Shown here in pieces: positions 32,263 through 41,544 of a stretch of 64,000 nt of DNA. The number at the start of each line of letters is the position of its first letter. Position 1 is the stretch's first letter. The stretch is from JBCFAY01 sp038562375 (GTDB lineage Bacteria > Bacillota > Clostridia > Christensenellales > CAG-138). Under the pieces are notes generated by a model. It did not search any database. It saw only the letters and a program-made list of their open reading frames with translations, and was not told the DNA's origin. Position numbers and translations under genes: made by a program. The stretch spans positions 62,001-126,000 of the forward strand of contig JBCFAY010000006.1 in NCBI GenBank assembly GCA_038562375.1. The letters are read 5' to 3'.

Positions 32263-33228
32263 ATGTTTTGCAGCCATTGCGGGGAGCAACTGAATCCGGA
32301 GGCGAAATTCTGCGCCCGCTGCGGCAAGGCGATCGCGGGCGCATCGGCGGAGTCCGGGCGGGAGGCGTCCGCCCCGCCCCAGGCAAATTATCCGCCGCCG
32401 GTTCAGCCGCCCGCCGCCCCGAAATCCGCGGTCAAAAACCCCAGGGGCAAGCATGTGTTGTTCGGCGTGTGCGGGATGGCTGCGGGCGCGATACTGCTTG
32501 CACTGATCCTGTTCGCGGCCGGGGTGTTTGCCCCCGCCGCGGGGGGAACCATCGAGGGCCCCGGCTTCGCGACGCCGGAGGACGCCGCCAAGGCGTACCT
32601 GAACGGTCTTCGGGATCAGGATATGGACGCGATGCTCTCCGCTTTCGCCGTGGAAAGCTATGTGGAGCATTACGACCTTAAGGCCATGGTCGAGCGGATA
32701 AGGATGTATCAGCCCGGCCTTGAGGTGCCCCTCCCCAACACCACCGAGTATACCCGCCGGATGAACATCGCGTCCCGCACAAGCCAGATCGCGGGCGCCG
32801 CCATTACCCAGTATCTCTACTACAACGCGCCCGACGAGCTCAACGGGTACGCGGCCACCGTGCTCAAGGACCCGCAGGAGGTCGCGGACTTCATGGAGAA
32901 GTTTGAGCGCGACACAAAGAGTTATGTGTTCGAGGACCTGGCGATCGCCGACGTCCTGCGGCCGGAGGATCTCTCGCCCCAGTATCTGGCGGAGGCCAAC
33001 CAGGAAAACATAAAAAGGCAGGCGAAAACCTTCGGCGCGGGCTCGGGCGATGTGGCCAATCTCGCCATCGCCTTCGAGGCGGACGGGCGGCTATGGCTGT
33101 TCTGCCCGCAGGCGGTCCGCTACGGCGGCAGGTGGTATCTCCAATCGCTGCAGGGCAATTTGGCCAATCTTTTAGGGATGCCCGTCTACTCCGGCGGCAT
33201 TATGCCCGCGGATCTTTTGGGCCCATGA
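32263..33228 (+). CDS. zinc-ribbon membrane protein
   Basis: A 321-residue protein. The N-terminal zinc ribbon CSHCGEQLNPEAKFCARCGK (3-22) is followed by a Pro-rich linker, one membrane helix (about 64-90) and an extracytoplasmic domain of 230 residues beginning TPEDAAKAYLNGLRDQDMD, a pattern seen in Firmicute proteins with NTF2-like outer domains. AAGGAGG precedes the ATG. It is a single-gene unit closed by a strong terminator. Likely a membrane sensor or envelope factor; function unknown. Confidence 0.75.
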   Translation: MFCSHCGEQLNPEAKFCARCGKAIAGASAESGREASAPPQANYPPPVQPPAAPKSAVKNPRGKHVLFGVCGMAAGAILLALILFAAGVFAPAAGGTIEGPGFATPEDAAKAYLNGLRDQDMDAMLSAFAVESYVEHYDLKAMVERIRMYQPGLEVPLPNTTEYTRRMNIASRTSQIAGAAITQYLYYNAPDELNGYAATVLKDPQEVADFMEKFERDTKSYVFEDLAIADVLRPEDLSPQYLAEANQENIKRQAKTFGAGSGDVANLAIAFEADGRLWLFCPQAVRYGGRWYLQSLQGNLANLLGMPVYSGGIMPADLLGP

Positions 33229-33263
33229 CAATACGGGGCGCGGCCGACAATAACTAAGGACAC

Positions 33264-33293
33264 AAAGAGGAACGGCAAGGCCGTTCCTCTTTT
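33264..33293. terminator. strong bidirectional intrinsic terminator
   Basis: AAAGAGGAACGGC, loop AAG, GCCGTTCCTCTTTT. A 13-bp perfect stem with A/T flanks between the zinc-ribbon gene and the convergent ABC exporter operon. Confidence 0.9.
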
Positions 33294-33339
33294 ACCTCCG
33301 ATAAAGTCCTTAGGACTCTATCACCGGGGTTCGCTCGTA

Positions 33340-35256
33340 TTATCCCGCCGTTTCGAACTGGCTGTTGTACAGGCTCGAGTAGAAGCCGTTCCTCTGCAAA
33401 AGCTCCGTATGCGTCCCCTGTTCGACGATATCCCCGTCCCGCATGACGAGGATCAGGTCGGCGTTCCTTATGGTGGAGAGCCTGTGGGCGATGACGAAGC
33501 TCGTGCGGCCCTTCATCAGGTGGTCCATCGCCTTCTGGATCAGGACCTCGGTGCGGGTATCGACGCTGCTTGTCGCCTCGTCGAGGATGAGGATCTCGGG
33601 GTCCGCGAGGATCGCCCGCGCGATGGTGAGGAGCTGCTTCTGGCCCTGGGAGATGTTGTCCGCCTCCTCGTTGAGCATCGTGTTGTACCCGTCCGAGAGC
33701 GTCCGCACAAAATGGTCGACCTGCGCGGAGATTGCCGCGGCTTTCACCTGCTCGTCGGTAGCGCCGAGGTTGCCGTAGCGGATGTTGTCCGCGATGGTGC
33801 CGTTGAAGAGCCACGCGTCCTGGAGCACCATGCCGAAGAGCGATCTCAATTCGTTGCGCTTGAAGAGGCGGATATCGTGCCCGTCGATCGTGATCGCGCC
33901 GCTGTTGACATCGTAAAAGCGCATCAAAAGCTTGACGATCGTGGTCTTGCCCGCGCCGGTCGGGCCGACGATGGCGATCTTCTGGCCGGGGCGGACGCCT
34001 GCGTTAAAATCGCGGATGATGATCTTCTCCGGCGAATAGCCGAACGAAACGTGCTCGAACGCGACGTTGCCCTCGACCGGTATCCCCGCCTCTTTGCCGT
34101 GCGAGGCCACGCAGAGGGCGTCCTCGGGCTCTTTGACCTCCTCCTCCACCCCCAGGAACTCGAACACGCGCTCGGCGGCGGCGGCAGTCTGCTGGAGCAC
34201 GTTGGAGATGTTGGCGATCTGGGAGATCGGCTGCGTGAACTGGCGCATGTACTGGATAAACGCCTGGATGCCGCCGATCGTCATCACGCCGCCCGCGGCG
34301 TAATAGCCGCCGAGGATGCAGATGACCACATACGCGAGGTTCCCGATGAACATCGTGATCGGCATCATCAGGCCCGAGAGGAAGTTCGATCTCCACGCCG
34401 CCTCGTAGAGCGCGCCGTTGTGCTTGCCGAATGTCCTAAGGGATTCCTCCTCGCCGTTGAAGGACTTGACGACGGTATGGCTGCCGAACATCTCCTCTAC
34501 GTGGCCGTTGACGGCCCCGAGCATCTGCTGCTGTTTCTTAAAGTGCTTCTGCGATTTTTTGACGATCAGCAGCACGCTGATGAGCGAGACCGGCAGCACG
34601 CACAGCGCCGCGAGGGTCATTTGCCAGCTGATCGTGAACATCATCACGGTGATGCCCAGGACCGAGGTGATCGACGTGATGAGCTGCGTCATGCTCTGGT
34701 TCATCGATTGGCTGATGGTATCCACGTCGTTGGTGATCCTGCTCAGTACGTCGCCGTGGGTCGTGGTATCGTAATACCCGAGCGGCAGCTTATGCATCTT
34801 TTCATCGATGTCGTTCCTGAGCCGGTAGGTGACCTTCGCGGTGATCCCCGACATCGTGAACCCCTGCAGGTACGAAAGCGCCGCGCTCACGCCGTACAGG
34901 CCCGCGAGCGATAGAATGATCCCGCCGATCTTCTCAAAATCCACGCTCCCCGTGCCCGCGACGACCTTCATCACGCCGGTGAAGAGCTCGTCGGTCGCCT
35001 GCCCCAGGATGCGCGGGCCGAGTATGGTAAATACCGTGGACGCGACGGCGAGGAGCCACACGAAGAGTATCGTCCATTTATAGCTGCCCAGATAAGCGAT
35101 GAGCTTTGCCATCGATCCTTTAAAATCCTTGGCCTTGGCGCCCGGCATCATGCCGTGCATCGGGCCGCCGCCGGGACCGCCGGGGCCGCCGCGCCCGAAG
35201 GGGCCGCCGGGCCCTCTCGGGATCCTGCCTGTTTGCCTGCTGTTCTGCTCACTCAT
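33340..35256 (-). CDS. ABC exporter half-transporter (permease-ATPase fusion)
   Basis: A 638-residue half-transporter of the multidrug/lipid exporter type. A Gly/Pro-rich cytoplasmic N-terminus (1-45) precedes six membrane helices (about 55-345). The nucleotide-binding domain has Walker A GPTGAGKTT, signature NISQGQKQ, Walker B ILILDEATSSVD with catalytic Glu, and the switch His in VIAHRLST. It overlaps the upstream half-transporter by 4 bp (ATGA). Together they form a heterodimeric exporter with a MarR repressor. The substrate is unknown. Confidence 0.92.
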   Translation of the reverse strand: MSEQNSRQTGRIPRGPGGPFGRGGPGGPGGGPMHGMMPGAKAKDFKGSMAKLIAYLGSYKWTILFVWLLAVASTVFTILGPRILGQATDELFTGVMKVVAGTGSVDFEKIGGIILSLAGLYGVSAALSYLQGFTMSGITAKVTYRLRNDIDEKMHKLPLGYYDTTTHGDVLSRITNDVDTISQSMNQSMTQLITSITSVLGITVMMFTISWQMTLAALCVLPVSLISVLLIVKKSQKHFKKQQQMLGAVNGHVEEMFGSHTVVKSFNGEEESLRTFGKHNGALYEAAWRSNFLSGLMMPITMFIGNLAYVVICILGGYYAAGGVMTIGGIQAFIQYMRQFTQPISQIANISNVLQQTAAAAERVFEFLGVEEEVKEPEDALCVASHGKEAGIPVEGNVAFEHVSFGYSPEKIIIRDFNAGVRPGQKIAIVGPTGAGKTTIVKLLMRFYDVNSGAITIDGHDIRLFKRNELRSLFGMVLQDAWLFNGTIADNIRYGNLGATDEQVKAAAISAQVDHFVRTLSDGYNTMLNEEADNISQGQKQLLTIARAILADPEILILDEATSSVDTRTEVLIQKAMDHLMKGRTSFVIAHRLSTIRNADLILVMRDGDIVEQGTHTELLQRNGFYSSLYNSQFETAG

Positions 35257-37487
35257 GCCAATTCCTCCTCAGACAATTGCGACGAAGCGATCTCGTAATA
35301 GAGCGGGCAGCTCTTCAAAAGCTCCCGGTGCGTGCCGCGGCCCACGATGCGGCCGTCGTCGAGCACGAGGATCTGCTCCGCGTTCATGATCGTTCCGACG
35401 CGCTGCGCCACCACGATCACCGTGCTCTCGCCCGTATATTCCTTGAGCGCCCTTCGAAGGGCGATATCGGTCTTAAAATCCAGCGCCGAAAAGCTGTCGT
35501 CGAATATGAAGATCTCGGGGCGCTTGGCGAGCGCGCGCGCGATGGACAGCCTCTGCTTCTGCCCGCCGGACACGTTCGTGCCGCCCTGAGCGATCGGAGC
35601 TTCGAGCCCTTCGGGCTTTTCCCGTATGAACTCCATCGCCTGCGCAACGGCCGCAAACGTCTCCACTTCCCCGTCCGTCGCGTCCCTGTTCCCGTACCGA
35701 AGATTCGACGCGACGGTGCCCGAAAGCAGGATCCCCTTCTGGGGCACATAGCCGATCCTCGCGCGCAGGTCCTTTTGGGCAACCTCGCGCACATCCGCGC
35801 CGTCGACGAGCACCCCGCCCCGGGTCGCGTCGGAGAAGCGCAGCATGAGGCTCGCGATCGTGGACTTGCCCGAACCGGTCGGGCCTATGATCGCGGTCAT
35901 TTTGCCCGGCGGCGCTACAAAGCTGATGTCGCTCAGGGCATCCTCCTCCGCGCCCGGATAGCGGAAGGATACCCCGCGGAACTCGACGAGGCCCTTCTTG
36001 CCCGCGTCGAAGGACTTGGGCTTTTCCGGGTCGACGACGGAATACTCCGTCGAGAGCACCTCCGCGATGCGCACCGCGGAGATCGCCGCGCGCGGCACGA
36101 AGATGAACATCATCGATATCATCAGGAACGACATGATGATCTGCATGGCGTACTGCATGAACGCCATCATATCGCCTACCTGCATCGTCGCATCCAGGAT
36201 CTGGTGCGCGCCGACCCAGACGATCACCAGCGTGATCCCGTTCATGATCAGCATCATCATCGGCATCATGAACACCATGACCCGGTTGATGAACAGCTGC
36301 GTCCCGGTCAGATCCCTGTTCGCTCCGTCGAAGCGCTTTTTCTCGTGCGCCTGCGCGCCGAACGCGCGGATGACCATCATGCCGCTCAGGTTCTCCCTTG
36401 AAACGAGGTTCAGCCGATCGATCAGCTTTTGAACGAGCTTAAATTTGGGCAGCGTGATGGACATGACCACGAGCATCAGCCCCGCGAGCACGACGCACGC
36501 CACCGCGATGATCCAGCTCATCGAAGGCGACTTGCGGATCGCCATTCCGATGCCGCCGATGCCCAGGATCGGCGCGTAGCAGATCATGCGGATGCCGATC
36601 ATCAGGAGCATCTGGATCTGCGTGACGTCGTTGGTGCACCGCGTGATGAGCGAGGCGGTGGAGAACTTGTCGAATTCGGCGCTCGAGAAGCCTTCGACCT
36701 TTGCAAAGACGTCGCGGCGCAGGTTTTTCGCGACGCCCGCCGCGATCTTCGAGGAGAAGAAGCTCACCAATACCGTGGCGGCTCCGCCGACGAGCGCGAT
36801 GGCGAGCATCTGCAGGCCGATTTTGATGATGTAGGCCGTCTGCATCGCGCCCACGTCCCTGCCGAGCTCGCTGTAGAAGGCTTTGGCGAACATCACGCCG
36901 CTCTGCCTGAGCATGGTGTCGCCCGCGGAAAGCGCCTCCCCGCGCGCGGCGGAAAGCGCGCTCTCGGGCAGCGAACCGAGCATCGGCAGGAATTGATAGA
37001 GCTTCGCCATGTCGATATCGATCTCGCCGCTCGCCATGCTCCCGGTATCCGACGAAGCCGACGCTCCTCCCATATCCCTTAGAAAGCTCACCAGCGTCCA
37101 CGTGGCGGCGCCGAACGCCCGGTCGAGCTCGGCCCGGGCTGCGGAGTCCGCGTCCCCCCTCACATAGAGCCGGTCCTGCGCCTTCGGATAGGTCTCGCTG
37201 TACGCTTTGCCGCCCGCGTCCACATCCGTCGCCGGAACGAGGGTATAATGCTCTGAAACAAGCTGCTTGTCATCCGCGCTCATGAAGGCGCTCATCAGCT
37301 TCATCCCGTTTTCGCTCAGGGCGTCCGGGGCGGCGTGCTCCACGCCGCTTTGCTGGATGCCGACGTTCACGATCTCCGACATATAGTTGGGCAGATTGAG
37401 GTCGCTCACCGCCTGCACGAACAGCAGCGCGACCGTCACGATCAGGCCCGCAAGAAAAGGCTTTAAGTATTTAGCAAGTTTAATCAA
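35253..37487 (-). CDS. ABC exporter half-transporter with large external insertion
   Basis: A 744-residue half-transporter. After the first membrane helix an insertion of roughly 190 residues (about 35-225) faces the outside before the remaining five helices. The ATPase domain shows Walker A GPTGSGKST, signature NVSGGQKQRLSIARAL and Walker B FIFDDSFSALD, where Asp replaces the catalytic Glu. That marks the degenerate site of a heterodimeric exporter. The start overlaps the marR stop by 8 bp. It is made with the 638-residue partner. Confidence 0.9.
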   Translation of the reverse strand: MIKLAKYLKPFLAGLIVTVALLFVQAVSDLNLPNYMSEIVNVGIQQSGVEHAAPDALSENGMKLMSAFMSADDKQLVSEHYTLVPATDVDAGGKAYSETYPKAQDRLYVRGDADSAARAELDRAFGAATWTLVSFLRDMGGASASSDTGSMASGEIDIDMAKLYQFLPMLGSLPESALSAARGEALSAGDTMLRQSGVMFAKAFYSELGRDVGAMQTAYIIKIGLQMLAIALVGGAATVLVSFFSSKIAAGVAKNLRRDVFAKVEGFSSAEFDKFSTASLITRCTNDVTQIQMLLMIGIRMICYAPILGIGGIGMAIRKSPSMSWIIAVACVVLAGLMLVVMSITLPKFKLVQKLIDRLNLVSRENLSGMMVIRAFGAQAHEKKRFDGANRDLTGTQLFINRVMVFMMPMMMLIMNGITLVIVWVGAHQILDATMQVGDMMAFMQYAMQIIMSFLMISMMFIFVPRAAISAVRIAEVLSTEYSVVDPEKPKSFDAGKKGLVEFRGVSFRYPGAEEDALSDISFVAPPGKMTAIIGPTGSGKSTIASLMLRFSDATRGGVLVDGADVREVAQKDLRARIGYVPQKGILLSGTVASNLRYGNRDATDGEVETFAAVAQAMEFIREKPEGLEAPIAQGGTNVSGGQKQRLSIARALAKRPEIFIFDDSFSALDFKTDIALRRALKEYTGESTVIVVAQRVGTIMNAEQILVLDDGRIVGRGTHRELLKSCPLYYEIASSQLSEEELA

Positions 37488-37962
37488 ACGGATTGTCCCC
37501 CTTATTTTCCGTAAGCTGCGCCTCGCGCCGAATGTCCTCTGTGATCTGCCTCAAGCTTAGAAGCAGCTCGATCAGCTTGCGCGTCTCGTCCTCCCCGAGC
37601 CGGGAAACGACCTTCTCGAGCTCGCGATCCATGGAGCTTCTCGCCAAATGCAGCGTTTTCCACCCGTGGTCCGTGAGCGTGACCGTGATCTTCCTTCGAT
37701 CGCTCCTGTCGATCTCGCGCCCGACGTAACCCTTGCCCTCCAGCGCGTTCAACAGCTGCGAAACGGCCGGCTTGGTCATGCGGCCGTCCTCCTGCAGGTC
37801 CGATACGTTCACGGGCCTCCCGAGGGACATGGCTTTGCGCGCGATCGCGCTCATCATCATCATCTCGCCCATATGCAGGTCCAGCCCGGGCGGAAACGTC
37901 ATCGTCGCCCTTTTCAGGCCGCGCAAGGCGTGGACCAGCTGCTCCTTCAGCGTTTTATCCAT
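37480..37962 (-). CDS. MarR-family transcriptional regulator
   Basis: A 160-residue winged-helix dimer repressor. The DNA-binding core includes NVSDLQEDGRMTKPAVSQLL, NALEGKGYVGREIDRSDRRK with the wing Asp-Arg-Arg, and ITVTLTDHGW. It is the first gene of the exporter operon, overlapping the next gene. A palindrome at 37997-38011 just upstream of its start is a likely autoregulatory site. The usual inducers are phenolic or amphipathic drugs exported by the cognate pump. Confidence 0.9.
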   Translation of the reverse strand: MDKTLKEQLVHALRGLKRATMTFPPGLDLHMGEMMMMSAIARKAMSLGRPVNVSDLQEDGRMTKPAVSQLLNALEGKGYVGREIDRSDRRKITVTLTDHGWKTLHLARSSMDRELEKVVSRLGEDETRKLIELLLSLRQITEDIRREAQLTENKGDNPFD

Positions 37963-37996
37963 CGGGGTCGCCTCCTCTCTCGATGGTTGAAAATTT

Positions 37997-38011
37997 GTTA
38001 ATGAACTTAAC
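37997..38011. promoter_or_regulatory. MarR-type operator
   Basis: GTTAATGAACTTAAC: 5-bp inverted arms GTTAA/TTAAC, downstream of a minus-strand -10-like AATAAT (38018-38013) and -35-like TTGCAA (38042-38037). Inferred to be bound by the adjacent MarR protein. Confidence 0.6.
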
Positions 38012-38260
38012 TATTATTGCACTTTACTTTTTAAAATTGCAACGATGTGTTTTGGGGCGGATCGGCCGAATTTTATCAATTACGGGCGGTTTTTGCGCGC
38101 GATCGACCCGGCGCGCTCCCTTGCGGGAAATTTTACGCGCGCGGCGGGTTCCCCGCAGAGGCGCGAGGGGGAAGGGAGCGGCGATGCCGCGGCGCATCCG
38201 TTTGCGCCGGAGCTGTTTTCCGGTTGATGGTCCTCTATCCGGCAATCGCCGGGCGGCATT

Positions 38261-38296
38261 CAACTGCCCGCCGCAGGAGGGCGCGGCGGGCAGTTG
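38261..38296. terminator. GC-rich hairpin downstream of the uncharacterised gene at 38351
   Basis: CAACTGCCCGCCGC pairs perfectly with GCGGCGGGCAGTTG around an 8-nt loop. T-tracts are short on both strands. Otherwise 37963-38350 holds only the MarR operator region. Confidence 0.55.
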
Positions 38297-38350
38297 TTCC
38301 GCTTTATTCTCTTTTAAGGGGGAGTCATTGCGCTTTGAGGGCGCTTTGTT

Positions 38351-39052
38351 CTATTCGTCCTTGCTGCAGGGCGTGTACGGCGCGAACGCCACCGCTTCTG
38401 CGCCGAGGTTCAAATACGCGGTGAACCAGGGCTCGATGTAGATATCCGACGCAGCGCCCGCGAACGTCGGCGCTTTGGAAAAACCGAACGTTACGTATTT
38501 GGGAAGGATGTTCTCATAGGGCTGTATGCCGATATAGCCGTCCATCCCGACGATCGCGATCTCCCCTTGCGGTTCGGTCCACAGGTTCGCCGACGCGAAC
38601 TCCGAGAACGAGTAACACTTCGTAACGATGCAGCCCCCGCCGCGCGGCTGATCCGACGGCGCAAGCCCGGCGCGGTACGCGCCGTTTTCAAAGAGTATGA
38701 TGCGCTGCACGCCGCCGTTTGGATCGATCGTTTGCTCGTTTACGCCCGTGGGCACGATGTAGTGGAGGTTGTGAAGCGACCCGCCGCCGATGCCCGGCGC
38801 AAACCCGTCGACGCGTTCGCCGATCCAGCCGAACGCGCAATCGGGGATTTGCTCCCCCGGCACCGTATGGACAAAACCGCCCAGACAGACAAAATCATAG
38901 CTGTCGGCCCGGGCCATGGCAAGCGCCTTGAAGAGCGGCGCGATTTTCAGCTTCCTCGAGGCGTCCCTGTGCACATCCCGCTCGGGTTTCGCTTCGCTTT
39001 GCGCGTCGGGCCGCGCGGGCTGCGCGGCAAATGGTTCAAAAAGCTCTTTCAT
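38351..39052 (-). CDS. uncharacterised protein in the SorC-regulator operon
   Basis: A 233-residue protein with no signal peptide or membrane helix. Residues 1-35 are polar. The core is rich in Gly, aromatic and hydrophobic residues (YDFVCLGGFVHTVPGEQIPD, PNGGVQRIILFENGAYRAGL, GEIAIVGMDGYIGIQPYENI) and looks beta-rich; I recognise no family. GGAGGG precedes the ATG. It is the last gene of a probable three-gene operon with the ATP-NAD-kinase-like and SorC genes, divergent from the fhc operon, so a part in that C1 pathway or its control is the working idea. Not assigned. Confidence 0.65.
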   Translation of the reverse strand: MKELFEPFAAQPARPDAQSEAKPERDVHRDASRKLKIAPLFKALAMARADSYDFVCLGGFVHTVPGEQIPDCAFGWIGERVDGFAPGIGGGSLHNLHYIVPTGVNEQTIDPNGGVQRIILFENGAYRAGLAPSDQPRGGGCIVTKCYSFSEFASANLWTEPQGEIAIVGMDGYIGIQPYENILPKYVTFGFSKAPTFAGAASDIYIEPWFTAYLNLGAEAVAFAPYTPCSKDE

Positions 39053-39102
39053 GGTTTTCCCTCCGGCGTTTCTTAATCGGGCGGGGGGCCCCGGCGGCGC
39101 GT

Positions 39103-40092
39103 TTACCCGCCCCAGCGGCGCATCCGGGCGCCTTTGCCGCCCGCGATGGCGACCAGTTCCGGGATATAGCGGATCCCGATAAAATCCCCGCTGCGCAGGT
39201 AGGGGTTCCCGTCCGCAATGATGAGCGCCTCCGGCTTGCAGCCGTAGAGGCGCAGGTCGTCCTTCGCGCCGAAGAGCAGCTGCTCCGCCCGCGCAAACGC
39301 GCCGAAGCCGCGCGCGTCATACCGCGTCGTCACGATCGGGCGCTCGCTCAAAAGGATCGCCGCCTGTGCGCCCTCGCCCGCGTAGCAAAGCATGCCTGCG
39401 ACCGCGCGCCCGTAGAGTCGGTCGCGCTCCAGCGTGGACGCGACGATCTGCGCCACCGAGGGAAGGGAGCTAAAAATCTCGGCCCCGTTCTTTACGAGCT
39501 TAAAAGAGGATACGGCGCTTTCCATCGGATCCTCGGGCAGCCTTGACCCGTCGCGCGCCATGGCCGCGGCGCTCACGGTCGCCGTCTTTTTATCGACGGT
39601 CGAAAGCAGCGTGTTGCCGATGATCAGATCGTTAAAGCAATAGGCGGCGTGGCGATCCCCGTCCAGCGCCTCGATCGCGCCGCACGGCGCGAACTCAAGG
39701 TCGTCGAATTTAAGCCCGTCGAGCTCCTCCGCCTGAAAGGCCACGATCGGGCCGACGTTGGCGGTGCCCATCGCGATGCCGAGCATCCGGGGCGTCCCGC
39801 CGTGCCGGGTGATCAGCCGGTCCGCGACGTACGCGGCGAGCCCGTCGCCGCCCGCGACAACGAACGCCCCGGGCGATTCGGCCGCGATCGCGTCCACACA
39901 CGCCCAGAGTTTCGGGAGATACCCCGCCGCCTTGATGGGCGCGACGATTCGATCCGCCCTCAGATGCGAGCCGCCGAAATCCAAGGAACAGATCACCTCG
40001 TGGGATCCAAGGAGCCTGTCGACGGCGGCGCAGACGACGTTGACCCTATCGGCGCTGCCCGCGCGCAAATTTACAAGCACTCCGATTTTCAT
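39103..40092 (-). CDS. ATP-NAD kinase-like protein (AcoX type)
   Basis: A 329-residue protein of the NAD-kinase/diacylglycerol-kinase fold. The nucleotide-binding GGDG motif is in FVVAGGDGLAAYVADRL and the downstream LGIAMGTANVG follows as in ATP-NAD kinases. Homologues called AcoX sit next to acetoin dehydrogenase genes; an E1/E2 cluster of that type is present 16 kb away in this window. It is 22 bp downstream of the SorC gene on the same strand. The substrate could be NAD or a different small molecule; the phosphoryl-transfer role is inferred from fold. Confidence 0.7.
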   Translation of the reverse strand: MKIGVLVNLRAGSADRVNVVCAAVDRLLGSHEVICSLDFGGSHLRADRIVAPIKAAGYLPKLWACVDAIAAESPGAFVVAGGDGLAAYVADRLITRHGGTPRMLGIAMGTANVGPIVAFQAEELDGLKFDDLEFAPCGAIEALDGDRHAAYCFNDLIIGNTLLSTVDKKTATVSAAAMARDGSRLPEDPMESAVSSFKLVKNGAEIFSSLPSVAQIVASTLERDRLYGRAVAGMLCYAGEGAQAAILLSERPIVTTRYDARGFGAFARAEQLLFGAKDDLRLYGCKPEALIIADGNPYLRSGDFIGIRYIPELVAIAGGKGARMRRWGG

Positions 40093-40114
40093 TGCCCTGT
40101 CAACACCAAGCCCC

Positions 40115-41089
40115 TCATGTTTCTTCCGCGCCCCGCTGCCTGAAAATATCGTAGAACGCCCGGGCCGTGCCGCTGTCCGTAACCAGCGTGTTGAAAAAGC
40201 CGTTCTTCGCGCCCACGAGGATGCCGTCGATCTTATCCCTGCCGCCCGCGAGGCAGATCACGTTTTTGATGTTCTTCAGGCGGTGGATGTCGAAGGCGAT
40301 CTGCTGATACTTGCTCTTAAACTCAAAGACGCTCCCGTCGCCGAGGAAGAACTGCGAAAGGCAGTCGCCCACCGCGCCTGCGGCGGTGATCGCGGCGGAG
40401 AACGCCTCGTCGATCTCGCTGACAAAGAAGCCCTCTTTGTTGGGTTTGCCGCCCAATCCGATCACGGCGGCGTCCAGCGTCGACCAATACTGCTCCAGCT
40501 TGCCGATGCGCTTTTCCTCGATCTCGGGCAGGTCGTACCCGCGCGCGCGGAACACCGGCACGCCGATGAAATAGCTGACCGCCCGGTGGCGCTCCGCCAC
40601 GCGGTCCACGATGGTGTTGATCTGCAAATACGGGTTGGACGTGCCCGAGAGGCCCACCAACGGCACGTAAACAAGCTCGTCGCCCATGTTCCGGTACGAC
40701 ATCCTCAGCGACATCTGGTACATCGTCTTGCCCCAGCCGAGCCCCACGGTCCTGCAGCCCTTGAGCGCCCGGGGCAGGTACTGCGCCGCCGCCACCGCGA
40801 TCGCCTCGCACACCGCCTCGCGGTTGTCCGGATCCTCGACCGGCGCGATGACGACCTCCTTCAGCCTGAGCCATTTGGCGACCGACTCCGCCAGCTCCGA
40901 CATGTCCGGGTCCTCCGGAAGGGATACGCTGATCGTGACGAGCCCGAGCTTTTCGGCGCGCTCCAGCAGCCGCGATATCTGAGAACGGGAAATGTTCTCC
41001 ATCTCGGCGATTTGGCTCTGCGAGAGCTTGTCGATGTAATAGCTCTTCGCGATCCGATACAGCAGGGTGATCTCAGGTTTTTTTGCCAT
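40115..41089 (-). CDS. SorC-family (sugar-binding) transcriptional regulator
   Basis: A 324-residue regulator. The N-terminal HTH (LLYRIAKSYYIDKLSQSQIA, MENISRSQISRLLERAEKLG) is followed by the SorC effector domain with GLGWGKTMYQMS, VPLVGLSGTS and VIGLGGKPNKEGFF. Such domains bind phosphorylated sugars or related effectors. ATG 41089 has AAGAGGA upstream; the longer frame is unsupported. It is divergent from the fhc-type operon and almost certainly controls it, using TGCAAAT sequences present in both promoters. The effector is unknown. Confidence 0.88.
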   Translation of the reverse strand: MAKKPEITLLYRIAKSYYIDKLSQSQIAEMENISRSQISRLLERAEKLGLVTISVSLPEDPDMSELAESVAKWLRLKEVVIAPVEDPDNREAVCEAIAVAAAQYLPRALKGCRTVGLGWGKTMYQMSLRMSYRNMGDELVYVPLVGLSGTSNPYLQINTIVDRVAERHRAVSYFIGVPVFRARGYDLPEIEEKRIGKLEQYWSTLDAAVIGLGGKPNKEGFFVSEIDEAFSAAITAAGAVGDCLSQFFLGDGSVFEFKSKYQQIAFDIHRLKNIKNVICLAGGRDKIDGILVGAKNGFFNTLVTDSGTARAFYDIFRQRGAEET

Positions 41090-41366
41090 AGCTTCCTCTT
41101 GCGCACGATTCGTGCGATCGCCGGACGTTCCCCGGGTTGCTCTAAAAACACAAAGCGCGACGCCCGATAACCCGCGGCCGCAACGTCCATCCGCGCCCCG
41201 TGCCCGCGGCAAGCCCCGAACGCGCCGCCGTGCTTCCTATTTTCCGCCTGAATGATGATGAACTCCGACGCCCGTACGCGGCCGCCGTAAACCTGTTGTC
41301 CGAAGAAACTCAATTTGCCCGATGTGAAGGGTACCGATCCGATGTTTTGCCCAAGAATACATGGAC

Positions 41367-41396
41367 ATTATATTTGCACCCGGAGCCGCGTGTCAA
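41367..41396 (-). promoter_or_regulatory. promoter of the SorC operon
   Basis: Minus-strand TTGACA (41396-41391), 18-bp spacer ending in TGCAAA, TATAAT (41372-41367). The TGCAAATAT element abuts and overlaps the -10. The leader to the start at 41089 is about 270 nt. Confidence 0.8.
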
Positions 41397-41515
41397 CGCA
41401 CAAAGCAACATACGCAATTGTGTGCGTACACTATTTGCATATCCGGAGGATCGGCGGCGTCGGCATCGTTTGCGCGCATTCGTGTTGGGAAAATGCGCGT
41501 TCCCGCGCGAGTGCA

Positions 41516-41544
41516 TTGACAAGCGGCGCGCATGCAAATATGAT
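41516..41544 (+). promoter_or_regulatory. promoter of the fhc-type operon
   Basis: TTGACA (41516-41521), 17-bp spacer ending in TGCAAA, TATGAT (41539-41544). ATGCAAAT-N7-ATTTGTAT (41532-41554) is an imperfect inverted repeat over the -10. A third ATTTGCA lies near 41430. These are likely SorC operators. The rest of the 558-bp gap holds no supported gene. Confidence 0.8.

Noticed and set aside
33409..34914. 501-codon open frame antisense to the ABC exporter gene
   Set aside because: Shadow of a well-supported ABC gene; composition dominated by Asp, Arg and His with no motifs.
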